DNA of 64,000 nucleotides from Malurus cyaneus samueli (GCA_009741485.1 CM019220.1:31192185-31256184); one strand, 5' to 3'; positions 36,841-49,929 are shown, numbered from the stretch's first letter. Translations and numbers: made by a program. The notes: generated by a model not told the origin, from the letters alone.

Positions 36841-39800
36841 TGAGGCTTTTGATTGGAGATTGAAGCTTTGGATGGCTTTATTCTGTTCCAGGTGCCTAAA
36901 ATGCCTTTCCTAAACCATCCCAGGAAAATGCTGTCATTCTAAATAAAGGAGGAGAACGGTCCTGCCAGCTCAGATTCAGACTTAATATTGCAAAAACTCA
37001 ATGCAGAAAATGGATTCTCTTTCAGTTGTAAAACAAAACTATAGCAATGCGTAGGTGTTGAAGAGAAGATAAAATCAAGGGGGGTTTAGTTTCTGATTAG
37101 AAATTTAGGGGTTGGCTGGAACGATGACAGCTTTATTAATACATGCTGAAAGCACACTATGATAGCAGAAAACTATCTGCAGAGGAAACTTGCACTTACC
37201 TTGTTTTCCTGTCTTGAAAGATTTGTGAACCCCCAATGCTTCAGCTGAAATATTAAGCTTCTGGAGCTGTCTGATTTAACTAGTTGTAACATTTTCAAAT
37301 AAGCTTGTTAGGGGGCCACTGCAATAAATGTAGCTGCTTCTTTTTCTCATAAGCTTTTCTCTTTGGTAATTCAGCTTGCCTCTTTCACGTGGATTCTGAA
37401 GATACAAGATCTTAGAGACTATTCATTAATCCATAGTTGGGAAAGGTATCCTGACCTTGCACTTGTAGGTGTGGGTGGGTAAGAGATCAGTGTGTTCATC
37501 CATCATCCCATATAACACTGGATGAAGCAGTAAGAGCTAAATGCAGAACTGCAAAGAAGTTAAGCCATTGTTCATGTCATTACCCACCAGAGCTGCTTTT
37601 CAAGCAGCAGGATGGTGTGGGGCAGCGTATTCTCTGCTAAAAGAAATGAAGGTATAAACTTTTACCTCTTCCTGATATTGAGGGGCCCATTCAACATTTA
37701 CCCATGAATATCTGATGGTTGTTTTCAACTTTTGCAGCCCACTCCTTCTGCCTGGAGCTGCCTGAAGGTGTGCACTTGCAGGAGCTGCTGCTGAGCCCTG
37801 GAATCCATCCAAGGTGTGCTCTCTTGCCTGCTGCTTGGCCTCTGGGAGTATTGCTCAAGGGATTTAAAATCTGGTGACCTTTGAGTTCATAGGTAGTGTT
37901 TGAAATTGAGCATTGCCCCTGCAGTTCTTACTGCAAACACCACCAGGGATGCCCCACTGGATTGTCACAAGGATCCTTTGATCTACGATGCTGGCAGAAG
38001 GTCTTTAACTAGGAAAAGCACACAGGTATCAGTTCTCTGTTCCCCTCATATTTGAGCAATATCCTGAATGACTGTATTAGGGATTTTCCTCTTAATTGTC
38101 ACTGGGCATGTGTTACAAGTTCAGAAAAAAAAGTGTTAATATGAATGTGGGAACAAAACTTTTGCCTGTCCAGGCTTCAATATGCAATTTCTGAAGTGCT
38201 CCTAATGCCACAGTGCTCTGTCTCTCTGAATCAAGGTACAAAGATGACACTATTCTGACATTATTCTATTTCTCTTTATTTTTTTTCTCTTTACAATACT
38301 TTAACCCTTTCATTCATTTCAAGGAGCTAAGATTTGAATTTCTAATGTCACACAGGGTTAATCCATTCTCCACAGTGAAGCACAAAAAATTTCAGAGATA
38401 ATGTAATCTGTTCTGCTGCCATCCATATAAAATATTGTTTACACTCCAGGCCTATTGCTTCAGGAAATTATTGATAGGAGCAGCTGCTCCTTCATGAGAA
38501 AAGTAGAAAAGTCCTTCCTCTATGACCAGGGGCACTTTTCAGCCACCTTTATCACCATGACACAGAAGCATGGCAGATTGGATTTCAGACTTTAAATAAT
38601 AATAAAAAATGTGCAGCAAGGAAACTCTCTAAAACTTTGCTCAGGAACTTTTGTGAAGCTCTAAGCCATCTCGTTGTGCTCCAAAGGATTTGTTCAAAAC
38701 AAAACGAAATTCGGAGCATAAGATATACAGTACAATCAGAATTCAACTTCAAATGTACCTCGTTGCTACTGAATTGAACACTGTAATTACAATTATAACT
38801 CTGCAGTGCTTCATGCATAAATTATTTAAATTAAACCACATTGATTATTCAAATTTTATCTCCAAGAAACACTTCTAAAAGCCTGCTAACACACACATTT
38901 GCAACTCACTGCTAACATGAAAAGCTCTTAAAGGCTTGATTATTTTTTTAAATCTTTTTGGAACTAGACTCTGCAGTGACTTGACTAATTTCAAGTTGAA
39001 TGAGTCTTGGGTTAAATGGATTTGGTACTGCTAGAGTATTTTCAGATCCACGTTCAAGCTCAGTTGAGCAAAAGACTAAGCTGGTGCCATTCAGTCTTTC
39101 CTTTCCTGATAAAAAGCTGGTATTCTGTGAAGGGTTTTAATGCAAAGCAAAAGCATCTGCAGCAAAAAGATGGAACTCACCCTTTTTACCTTGTAAGACC
39201 AGCTCTGGCTGGTGTAGTCATTTGACATGATATTGGCAATTATTTACTGGGGACAGTCCTGATCAAAGAATATTTTTCACTTGAAAATATAAATGAAAGA
39301 AGGTTCTACCAGGGTAAACCTGACTCCTGAAGGACATGCCTTGTTTTGAGCATTTCTCATGGGTGGATAGAAGAAGAAACTTGGTCAGTTCACTCCTCTT
39401 AAAACAGTATCTGCAAACTCCTGCAAACAAACAGGTTAGAAAATGTGTAGCAAGCCATAACATTTTTGTCTTCTCAGTGGAACTAAGATAAAATTTGATT
39501 CTGAGAGAAAATTCAGTAAAGGTTTTAACCCTTCTCTCTGTCAGAACCTTTTCCCACTGAAATCACCTCAACAGTGTTTAATATTATGAATGCTTTTAAG
39601 TCTGTCACTGGCTATAGAGTGTATTGAAATTAATCACTGACTTCTAGGGTACAAGAAACTGGTTTACAACTTACAGAAGACTGTTTTAATCTTCTTATTC
39701 TTGGACATCATAATTTTAAATTCCTCAGTCTCACTGAAGATTTTCATTTAATAGAGCTCTGCTTCCTGAAAAATCAGTGGAAAGTGGAGTTAAACCAACA

Positions 39801-42800
39801 CTGAAATCTGAAAATCTCCAGCTTAAAATTTTTTATTCATATTAGAATGACACTTTACTACTGCAGAAATTGTAGTGAAGAAGGATATGCTTTTTAGTGA
39901 CATCTTTTTTCAATAAATAACTAACAGGATTTTGCAGATGCTTATTTGGAGGAGAAATTAGTGTTGCTATGATGCTTAGATACCTAATGAGAAAGAAAAA
40001 TAGACCTGTTCCACACTGCTGGATTTGTAGAGGAAGATAACTGAAGATCTAAAATTCCTCCTGGGCTTTGAATTTCTTAAATTAAAAATGAAAGGAAAAG
40101 CTTTCAACTTTGTATGCTTCATCACAAACTGAGTATTAAGTTAGTTATGCTCATATAGTAACTCACTGAAAATGACACATGGTTTGAGGGTCTATAGAAA
40201 GTTAAAGAACTATTTCTGATTTTAGTGCGTAGGCTACGCAAACCCTTTAGTCTTTGATCAAATTATTATTGATTATTTAGATCAAATAAGATCAACCTTC
40301 CTCAAAGCAAATAGCCAGAGAGTTGTTAACCTCACAAAACACAGCTGCTGAACTCCAACAGCAATGTATCCCTTTATTCCTGCAGTGATGGACGCTATGA
40401 TCCTTCCATATGTGATTCCTTGGTGCTAAGGTTTTTATTCCTCTCTCTGATATGGGATTTGTAGCACCATATGAGTTAGAACTTCACTTGTACTTTCATC
40501 TTCTCAGTTCTGGAAAGAACCACAACAGTATCGTGGAGGTTTTATGGTTTGGGATGAATTTTTTTTTTTTCACCCCACCCAAATCTGTGTGTTTGGCACT
40601 CACAGCAAAGTTCTAACCTCACAACCCACTTGAGCTCTGTTGTTGGGATGAGCCAATAGAATCTCCCTGAAATGCAGAAGACAGTTTATATATCAAATCA
40701 GTGGATGTTTGTATACCTCATTCAGTGGATAAACAGGAATGTTCAGTTATTTCCCTGTTTTTCATCTTAGAACTTCTATTAACATATTTTCTCCCCTCCT
40801 TAAATGTCTGTGTTTGTTTATTTCTTTCTATGACACTGCTTTACAATTAAAAATACTTAATTCAAAAATAAACTTTAATGTTGCATGCAAATTCTAAACT
40901 CATCAGCTTAAGCTGTGTAATAAAATCATGTCCAGGCACAATGGGACATGTTAAAGATGGTGTTATACTAAGCCCCTGTGGTTTATAGCCCACAACTCTG
41001 TAATGATCTTTTCAAAAATCTCTTAAAGATTTCCCATGTTATCAAGAAAATACTTCTCTGTTATGTTTAATTATTCTGGCAGAAATGTGGTAGACTGCAA
41101 GCTTAATGAATTATCAAACTGGCTACAATTAAACATGTGTTTCAAAGGCACAATTCTGTATGATTTACACAGAATTGAAGACAGGTATATCCTTTTTCAT
41201 AGCATTGCTCTCACCATTCAGTGAGGACAGAGGCAGGACATCAGCCTCCTGCTGCAGAGTTGAGAAAAATCTGCTTTAATTTAATGCTGCTTTTTTCTAT
41301 CCATAGCACTGCACAGTATTTGTATCTGGTACTGCATGTGTACAGCTGTTAAAAATAATCTTGTGATGAAACTTGCATTAAATATAATCTGCTTGTAGCA
41401 GAGGTTGCTCGCTACCCTAATATAAAGCAAATCTTCATATACAACAAAAATAACATTTATTTAATACGAGAAACTAGTGTAGTTTTCAAAACAATTTAAA
41501 GTTGATCAAATCCAGATTAACTTCAAATCTTATTGATTTCTCTTCTCAATAAATGTGCCTATCTCATCTGTAGCATGAATTGTTTGTAAATGCAGATAAT
41601 TATAAACACTTCTTTCAGAAAATAAGCTATTTCCCTGAGCAGCAGCTTCTGCTCACCCTTATTGTTGGTTGGTGTTATCTGCTTGATAAAGTCCCACATG
41701 TGCATCATGAAAAGCTTTTGGAGAGGTTTTCTATTGGCCTGATACATTTCTTTACTATCAGACAGTCAATCAGCCAAATGTAAAATACAAATAAGAGTTT
41801 ACAGATATCCAAACAGCCTTTTCTACGCTGATAATGATCATAAAAAACATCTTTCAAGGAACTCGGAACTGCTTTGTCTGAACAAGTTGTTTTCTCTGTC
41901 ATTCCTCCTGTTTTTAGAAGCAGCCATGCTATCAACTATTTGTTCTGAATGTACTATTTTGCTAAAAGCATTTCCCATCTGCTGACCTTTATTTTACCTC
42001 TCGTGTACTAGTTTCACATTTTAATATGGTTATTGTAGTAAAGGATGGAACCATACCTTAAAGCAACTGTTTTTTGAAGGATTTTATGTTTTATATTGAT
42101 GAAGTAAATATTCAAAAGATAAATAACAAACTTTTTTTTTTTTTCCAGGTCATTCTATTGTATTATAAAATCCTCCGTCTTCCTTTCAGTAGTAGGAAAA
42201 AATATCCTAATAAGTGATATGTAGAAGTGCATGCTTTAGAGAGAGTTATGACATGTTATGGCCATATTCTGTTAGTTTTGCTTCCAGCCACATTAGTAAT
42301 CCATCATTGACTCCAATTTATGAATTCATGTTGCCTTTTTTTTATTTTCAGTCATCAGGCTTCAGGGAAGCTGTCATTAAAGGAAGCCTGAATTTCAGTT
42401 TCACTGTATGACTTGGACTGTGCTTTGTGAATGATGTGTTTTATTACTGGCTGATGCTAATGACCTGCAGGTTGAGTCTTGAAGGCTGGAACTGCATCTG
42501 CAGCCCTGGGAGCTATCAGTTAGGGAGTAGATAAAAAAGAAAACAAACAGTGGAGCCAGGTGGCTTCTGTGGACACCAGTTTGCTAGAATTCATCCTAAG
42601 CTGAATAAAGAAGGAATAAAGCTATTACAAAGGAATGACAGTAGGAAGCACATGAGTCAGAAGAGGCTGGTGGAGGAGGGCTATTAAGATCTCAGATATG
42701 CCCCAGAATGGCAAGAAAAACATGATGCAATCTTCACCACCCCCTTATGTTTGCAATCTGAAGTAAAATAATTACAGCTCTTGAGAGGCTGGGTAAAGTT

Positions 42801-43262
42801 GATGTGTTGGTTTGCTTTCCGGTGTTACTAAGTCACAGTAAACAGTGAAGTAGAGGTGCACCTCTAAAATGAGGACATTATGAGCTGGGTGAGGTATTTT
42901 AGGAATCTGTTGTTTCTGAAATACTGAAGCCATAAAGCTGAGCTTTCTCACTGACACAGTACAGAAGAGCTAAAGGGTTAGGAAATGGTGACTGAAGCCT
43001 ACAAACACATTAAAGCTGAAAACATGCTGTAATATATATGGCTGTAGCATTTCAGCCTAATGCTTCATTTCCCTTTTCCTTTAAAAAAATTATAGACACT
43101 CGAGCCTGAATCTGTTGCCCTGTCTTTTTGTGTAGTTAGAGCTGCAAATTAGAGTGTTTATGAGTTAGGCTGCACTGTCAGTAACAGGATGTGATGCATG
43201 TCAAAGGCACGTGACTCAGTACATACTGCTCATCTTCTATAATTTATGATATAATTGTTTAA
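36841..43262. other. Non-genic AT-rich sequence, no gene recognised
   Basis: No coding gene or further known repeat is recognisable. A weak exon-like interval on the minus strand lies at 37200-37244. A T13 run followed by CCAGGT (42132-42150) resembles a splice acceptor but leads into a frame with early stops. The stretch at about 41640-41780 is unique-looking and of moderate complexity. The rest is AT-rich with scattered homopolymers. Confidence 0.65.
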
Positions 43263-43325
43263 TACTTCAGGTTGGGAGGGACCCATAATGATCATTCAGT
43301 TCAACACACTGTTCCTCACAAGACG
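43263..43325 (-). mobile_element. CR1 LINE 3'-end remnant, minus strand
   Basis: The plus strand reads GGTTGGGAGGGACCCATAAT, then GATCATTCAGTTCAACACAC and TGTTCCTCACAAGAC. This is the reverse complement of the standard CR1 3' end, in which a 'gatgatcc...agggtcccttccaactc' segment precedes the terminal repeats. Only about 60 bp is recognisable. It faces away from the plus-strand CR1 end at 43514-43622. Confidence 0.65.
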
Positions 43326-43513
43326 ATGTAGTGTTGCTATTGGATGGAATTCTGTAATTATTCCTGGTCATGTCTCAGTGGTTTTGCATAATATGTCCTT
43401 TAAGGCTCTCTTTTTCTGTTCTATTCTTTCCCCAAAAGATTTACCCTTAAATGTTTCCAAAACAGCAGCAAAAATCAAAGGTTTTTCTTCAAACTGTGTC
43501 TCCAAGGATGACT
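43326..43513. other. Unassigned spacer between opposed CR1 ends
   Basis: This 188-bp stretch separates the two CR1 remnants and matches neither convincingly. Its last 13 bases (43500-43512) are close to the reverse complement of the start of the plus-strand CR1 fragment. Part of the spacer could therefore be more decayed minus-strand CR1, but I cannot confirm this. Confidence 0.4.
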
Positions 43514-43622
43514 GAGTCACCATCCCTGGAGGTATTTAGAAGACTGTAGCTGTGGCACCTGGTTTAATGCTGGACTTGACTTTTTTTAGGTCTATCACAA
43601 CCTAAATGTTTCCATCATTCTA
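43514..43622 (+). mobile_element. CR1 LINE 3'-end fragment, plus strand
   Basis: The stretch runs GAGTCACCATCCCTGGAGGT, ATTTAGAAGACTGTAGCTGT, GGCACCTGGTTTAATGCTGG, ACTTGAC, then CACAACCTAAATGTTTCCAT and CATTCTAAG. It follows the last roughly 110 bp of an avian CR1 element in order, ending near the degenerate terminal repeat. It is 5'-truncated and inactive. Confidence 0.83.
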
Positions 43623-46419
43623 AGAACTACCAATGTATGGAAGTGATAAGCTGGTTTTTAAGCATTATTCATAGATTTTTGTCCAATCTTAACATTATTT
43701 GCATCTGTGATCTCATTATTATCTAGATGAGCAGATAAAGAATGGAAAGAGCACTGAAATTACTCTATGGTTTGAAAAGTCTAACAAATATATTCTGTTT
43801 ATACTCATTTACATAATGGTGAGAAACAGGCTTTTGAAACTGTCTTAAACTCTATAGTATAATTTTTTTCACCTTTTTAATATTATTTAAATCAAGCATG
43901 GGTTAAAAATTAAGAAAAGGATTAACTGTGACTGATTAAGGAAAATGATAATATTTAGCTTTGATACTTAATTCAGAGATTGTCATCACCTATCCCAACT
44001 TCAGTGTTCATCAGTATGTTTGAAAAGGTTCAGTAAGCTTATCTGGTCTGTAATGTATATTCACCTTTTATTATTCTTACATCTGATTTAATATTCAAAT
44101 AGCTCCTATTCATCAAGTTCACAACTAGTTATTCAAAGTGTGAACAGTCAAATATTGCCATCCAGAGTGCTATCAACATATTTCAGTATTTTTTAATGCA
44201 GTTTCCATTTCCTTGTTGCTGCCCTCACAGCAAACAGACACCAGCAGCCTTTCCACCAGCACAGGGTTCTATTAACTATAAATAAACCATGCAGGCTGTA
44301 AGAGTTTGCCAGACCATTGACTGACTAAAGAAAACAAGCTATAGCAGTGAAAAATTGTAGGAAAATGAGTGTATTTTCATTCTTTCATCAGGAACATCTT
44401 TTTCATTGCAAGGAAGTATGCAAATTTCATCTGAGATTAGGGTTCTGTTAATTGAGACATGTGAAGTGTCCTTTTTCACTAATTGAAGTCAGATTGTTTT
44501 GGAAAGGTAACAAGTAGAGCTGCAGTTATTTCAAGTTCTAGTTCTTCCCTTTCAGCAAAAATCAATCTTCAATCAAGATTGATCAATCCTGCAAAAACAG
44601 CTACAGCTCTCATGTAACTGGAAAAGGGTTCCTCAAAGCTGAAAGAGGATCTCCTTCACCTGTGGATGGAGCAATTCCAAAAGAGCCTGAAAAAAAAGAT
44701 TTGTGCCTTGGGCACAAACTAGAGAAGAATTTCATTAAATTCCTTTGGTAGTCCTTTTTTGAGGTCCAAGATAGGCTGTTGCATGGAAGGATGGGAGAAG
44801 ACTGCAAAGCAGTAATGTCAGTCCCATTTCCCACACACATTCATGATCATTAGTATCATTTTACCTTTGTGCTTCTAATATTCTGACTAATCTATAATAT
44901 TCTAATATTTATTTGTGTCTACACCCACTGCATTAAATTAAATCTGTAAATTAAAAATAGCACATGTGTTACAGCTTCAGCTTTCTTATCCTCACTAGCA
45001 ATTGGTAACTGTGTTATGTTCAGACAAAGTAGTGAAATTGAAGAAGGACTTGTAAGCATTTTTCAAATTACTTCAGGTAAATAATAAGCAACCTTCCCCT
45101 ACTGCTGTTATGCAGTGATAGCTCTCTTTAATTTTCCAGTGCTAAATTAATTTAACAGTTGCTTCAGACCTCAGTAATTTACTCACGTTAAGTGCACATC
45201 TGGGAGAGTTCTGGGGATCTGGAATGAAGAAATGCAAAATGTAGTGCACACTTACTACGAAATTGCATTTCTTAGCTTTACTCTCTCATTATGGTTGCAA
45301 GTAGATGGAAATACACAGAAAGATGAAAAATAAAATCAATATAAAGAGAAGGCTGGCAAGTTGAGACTTCTGCTCAGGATTTTCAGAGACCTCTGGGAGT
45401 GGAATGCCTATTTCCTATTAAATTTCCATTAAGTTATAGGTAATCCACTTCTTTTAGAGACTTTTGAAAACCTTAGTCATCCTTGTGTTAATAGTATCCA
45501 TAAAATTGCACTGATGATTGTTTGGGATTTTTCCCTGGAAAAAAAAATGTGATACAAAGTTATATGCATTTGTACCATAAGACGTGACATCATAGTGATC
45601 CTCTTGGGCTTCACTGGTCTTTGGAATAGACCTTTTCAAATAAGATCAGGGATCTTTATACAGAAGCAGAATATGATGCACTAGAGGAGTATCAGCAATG
45701 TATTGCTGATTTTATCTTGCTGAAATAAAATACCTTAAAAGATCAGGGCTGTACCTTCCTTGGATCTAAAGCAGGTATTGCTTTGGTGCCTTTCCTCTCT
45801 CTTACTGGATTTGTAACTCAGGAGTTTGAAGTTAATGCCTAAATTGTATTAATGTAGCCCTGAATATGAAGATAATATGACTGAGAAAGAAATGTACCAG
45901 CACAACTTAAGTGTTGTAACCTCTCATTTCATTTCTGGGGCAGGAAAAGAGGTGCTTTGGAGTGGTTACTTGTTTGCCCTTACAGTATGCTTTCTTGATA
46001 TTGTTGTTTTCTATATTCCTATTTTCTAGCAGAATCCTATTTCATATTAATAAAGAACAACAAAGCATTCTTTCAAACTGTACTGAAGAGAGTATATTTA
46101 CTCTAAGATGGTTCTGGAAAGCTCGGTAGAATGCATTTTCTCAAAGGCAAAAATGCAAATATAGCCATCAAGATGTTACTCTTGTTTTCTGTGCCTTCCA
46201 CACTGCCTTTCCTAGAGTCAGCACTTATTCCAGTTCCATCAGTCCTGCAAACCACAGATAACACAGTGGAAAGTTTAAATTGGAGTTTTTTCACATTTCT
46301 GTTCTCTGACAGATCCAACATGCTTTTGCCACTAGGATTGGGTACTGCACGTTCTTTTAAAGCTTCTCAGTGAAGTGGATTCATTGGGCAAACTGGAATT
46401 ACCATCCTGATTTCCAACC
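43623..46419. other. Non-genic AT-rich sequence, no gene recognised
   Basis: No gene or interspersed repeat is recognisable. The one small structural element noticed is a 9-bp inverted repeat at 44561-44583. Open frames here are 60-80 codons long and unconvincing. Confidence 0.65.
44561..44583. repeat. 9-bp inverted repeat with 5-nt spacer
   Basis: ATCAATCTT (44561-44569) and AAGATTGAT (44575-44583) are perfect reverse complements separated by CAATC. The hairpin is short and AT-rich, with no terminator-like T run or gene beside it, so chance is likely. Confidence 0.6.
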
Positions 46420-46443
46420 TTTTTTTTTTTTTTTTTTTTTTTT
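46420..46443. repeat. T24 homopolymer
   Basis: Twenty-four consecutive Ts are preceded by TTCCAACC and followed by ATCCCAGTGACACC. On the minus strand it is A24. No retroposed gene copy is recognisable to the right. Confidence 0.9.
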
Positions 46444-46752
46444 ATCCCAGTGACACCTTAATGACACAATACTTCGTGCAATCCTCAAATCTACTGGCTT
46501 TCAGGATGAAACACTAAAATGCCTTTCTCCATATAATTTGAAGCAGCCCTAAGGCTAAGTGTGTCCTATGCAGCATACCTGTGGTATGCATGTATTTGTA
46601 ATCATATGCTTTTGTCAATAAAATCAGGTGGACTCTAAATTCTACCTAATTTAGCTATACAGTAAGAACCTGAAGAAATTTCAAAAACATATGTATGATT
46701 TCAGTTGCAGGTAGGTCTGAAAACTGCCTACAGCTGAAGGTGTTTTAGGTTT
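46444..46752. other. Unassigned sequence between T24 and A19
   Basis: This 309-bp stretch is bounded by a T24 run on the left and an A19 run on the right. No CR1 or other repeat similarity is recognisable. It contains AATAAA near 46617, but no arrangement consistent with a retroposed transcript. Confidence 0.5.
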
Positions 46753-46771
46753 AAAAAAAAAAAAAAAAAAA
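46753..46771. repeat. A19 homopolymer
   Basis: Nineteen consecutive As are preceded by GGTTT and followed by GCTCTTGAGAGG. There is no polyadenylation hexamer at the usual 10-30 bases upstream, so a retroposition tail is not well supported. Confidence 0.9.
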
Positions 46772-47739
46772 GCTCTTGAGAGGCTGTATAGTAGCTTGAG
46801 AGGAGAGGGAGGGCTGCTTCCTTCTTACCTAATTCTGATTATCTATGTTTAAAATTAGTTTCTGTTACTGAATTTTTTTTTATTTGTTGAGTTCAGCCTG
46901 TTTGTTGGCTCATTTATTTCTTCACTTTGTGATACCATTGAGCTTTTCCACTAACCAGACATGTAAGTCTGCATCGTGCCTGTATTGAACATTAATTCCT
47001 TGAATGATGAGGAAAATCAGCCATTTACAGATGTCTCTGCAAAGCAGTGAGGAAGAGCATCCAGCAGGAGAGAACTGTGTCAGCTGCAGCTGGTAGGGTG
47101 CAGGCCTTTAAATCTGAGAATGGGGATGTAACATGAGGAAGTGGACAAAAAGTTCTTGTAGTAAAAAAATCGATTCCTTCCTGTGAAAGACATTTTTTTT
47201 TTTAGATTATTATGTGGACTCTTAGAAGCAGCTTCTTGTTTAATTTCTTAATAATCAGGATTTTCTATGAATCACATGTGATTCCAGGGACTGATTGTAA
47301 GGTGTTACCCTTAGCAATTTTCCATTTGCCTTGGATCACCAAATAATGACCCCAGTCCATGGAGCAGGTGTTCTGCATGAAAACTGCAGGGGAATCGAGA
47401 AAATTACAGGATTATTATGCATTTATCAAAGTTGGAAACAGCTCACTTAAGGAGAAGACTTCTGCTGTATAGCCTTGTGTTTCTATGCTCTGAAGTTCAG
47501 AAACTATTTCAGAAAGAAAAGAAAGTAGAGTAGGAAAAAGACTCACAAGAAATCAGTGATAAAAAAATACAGGGATCACTACAGAACTCAGTACTTTGTG
47601 ACTAACATATCAGTGAGTGGAATGCTTATGTGAAAAAGATTTGGGTTTTTTAATAACTAAATATGAATGCTTATTTGTGATTCAGAGAACCAGGCTTGGG
47701 TTTTTTTCCCAGAAGAAAGTTGTTTTGTTTCACATTAAT
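46772..47739. other. Non-genic AT-rich sequence, no gene recognised
   Basis: No gene or named repeat is recognisable. Short homopolymers of 7 to 12 bases are present (T12 at about 47191-47202). It leads directly into the polypurine block. Confidence 0.65.
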
Positions 47740-47886
47740 AGGAAAGGAAAGGGAAAGGGAAAGGAAGGAAAGGAAAGGGAACAGGAAGGAGGAAAAAGGA
47801 AAGGAAAGGAGAAGGGAAAGGAAAGGAAAGGAAAGGGGAAAGGAAAGGGGAAAGGAAAGGGGAAAGGAAAGGGGAAAGGGGAAGGA
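47740..47886. repeat. 147-bp polypurine (GGAAA-type) tract
   Basis: Every base from 47740 to 47886 on the plus strand is A or G except a single C at 47782. The first part mixes GGAAA, GGGAAA and GGAA units irregularly. The second part contains four perfect copies of the 12-mer AAAGGAAAGGGG at 47827-47874. Because the unit is near mirror-symmetric, the tract is a candidate for intramolecular triplex (H-DNA). Low-complexity frames read through it on both strands (Lys/Gly/Glu/Arg on plus, Phe/Pro/Ser/Leu on minus); they are by-products of the repeat, not genes. Confidence 0.97.
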
Positions 47887-49929
47887 CACTGTTGGATTCT
47901 GAGTAAGGGATTTTGAAATTTCCTCATGCTTAATTATGAATCTGGCATTTTTCAGTGGCAGTCATAAAGAACTCCACAAAATAGATGTGGGAGTGGAGTG
48001 ACTTCCCTCTGGGTATGAGACACCCTGGAAGCCCTTACAAGGCTGAAGCTAATAATGAGGAGAGAGCTGGAGGATATACGTGAACTTCATGGTTATTCCA
48101 AGACAGAATGACTAATATTTCATTCTTTTCCTTCTCTGACTCTTTCCTGCTTCAAAGCAGACTGATGAAACATCACTTGAGACACATCTTTGCAGGGATG
48201 CAGGCTGAAAGGAGAGTTCTTTATAGTACAGTCCCTGGAGAGCCACTCTTGTATGGAGGGAACCTGAAGGCAAAGAAGTTTCTTCCTACACACTCTTCTT
48301 CAGCCAAACTGGGGGCAATCCCCAGATAAGTAATTTTTGCCTCTAGTTGGAACAACTCCTTAGCAATTAAAATGGACAGCAGCAAAACAAAGCATAGGCC
48401 CAGAGTTTTGAAGGTCTTGGATCTGTTGTTTCTCTTTAGATTTCTGTCCAGGTTTATTTAATTTGCCATTTCTGGTTTCAAATCTGGTTCCAAAAAGAGG
48501 CTTTTGAACCATTAATTGGTTTCTCTCCCTAAAAACACTAATATGGAAAGAGCTTGTCCTTTAATCTAATTAGAAACAGTCTAATTGGAGACTGCAGTGG
48601 CCTTGAGATCTTTCTGCTGTGTTCATATGTACATCTGTTCTTTAGGTTGGTCAGGTTTGAGAAATGTCACTCCAAAGGACCAGATAAATGTCTAAAATAA
48701 TAAGATGAGAGGAGCAAGCTTAGATTTTTTTCCAGCCTAAATATTGGATAAGCAGTTTTCCTCTGAATTCAAGCATTTAATTAAGCACAGAATTAACTTG
48801 TATGCCTAGTCCAACTCTGCTAAACCTAGATTTTTGTACTGGTTTTGTGTTGTGGGCTCAGAATTTTTGCACTTTACAGGTGAATCCCTTGAAAAAAATC
48901 TCCTTTGCAGATCTCAGTAGGTTCCTGTTACTGATGTCTTTACTGTGGGGAAAAAAGTTTACTTGTGTGAGAACTGAGTGTTTAGCATCTCTGTGGAGAA
49001 AGCCTGTAATCTACTTTTAGCAAATTAAAATCTAATACAATTTGTCTATATTTCATTTATGCCTCAGGACAAATTAATGTTAAAAAAAAAAAGCCTTTGA
49101 AATGAAAATGGTGAGCCCTCAAATTAACCTACTTGTAGTGGTTTTATTTCAAGTTTCATTTGGGAATTGAAGGTGGCTGTTAAATTGCTGGTAGGTAAAA
49201 CATCACTGACAATTTGCTTGCATTTTTCTGCAAATAGATTTTCACTCAGAAAAGTACAGTGGGATTTAGAAAAAGAAATGATGAAAAAAACTAGCTGGTC
49301 TTTTCCTTAAAGTTTTGGTTTGTGCTTCAAAACTTTAAGTTCTCTTAACAAAGCAATTGATAATAGTAAATTTCTGTAGTCAAATTGATAACAGACAATT
49401 TGAGAATAGTCATTAATTACTTTAAGTAATTTAAATAATACATAGCCAGGGATCAGGCCATGTTAAGTTTCCTGAGCAGAGTTTGCTGCTCAAATGTCAG
49501 TCTTCTCTGTGCTGCAAGATGGCCACGACTTGAAGTGAAATTCATTTTAATGTCTAAAGCACAAGCAGCAAAGTCCAAGAGAAAAAAGGACAGCAAATGT
49601 GTTTGTAGACTGACCAATGTCTGAGGGTGAGGACATCCTCCCAGGCACTTTTCAAAGGTTTTGTCAGCCTAGAGGAATCTTAATGGAGGGCGAGAAGTGC
49701 AGCAGATTGTGTTGGTCATAAATAATTTGTCTCTGCAGAATGCCCTCTCATAATAAAGTCCTCTTGCCTTGGGGATGGTTACCTGACAGTGTGCCCAGGA
49801 CACCAGAGCCCACTGGGAGTGTTTGCAGCCTCTCAGCCTCAAAAACTTCCATTTTCAGATATGTGCAGAGGGGGAAGGGTCTCAGAGGATGTGACCACAT
49901 GTATATTCTCTGATAAAAAATTCTAGCAG

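Noticed and set aside
42132..42150. T13 followed by CCAGGT, like a splice acceptor
   Set aside because: The following sequence has early stops in the frames examined and no donor nearby. It is more likely a homopolymer.
44561..44583. Hairpin considered as a transcription terminator
   Set aside because: The stem is only 9 bp and AT-rich, there is no T run after it and no gene before it, and the genome appears eukaryotic.
47617..47927. Open frames rich in Lys/Gly/Glu/Arg (plus) and Phe/Pro/Ser/Leu (minus)
   Set aside because: They are translations of the polypurine repeat in several frames. The lack of stops follows from the base composition, not from selection.
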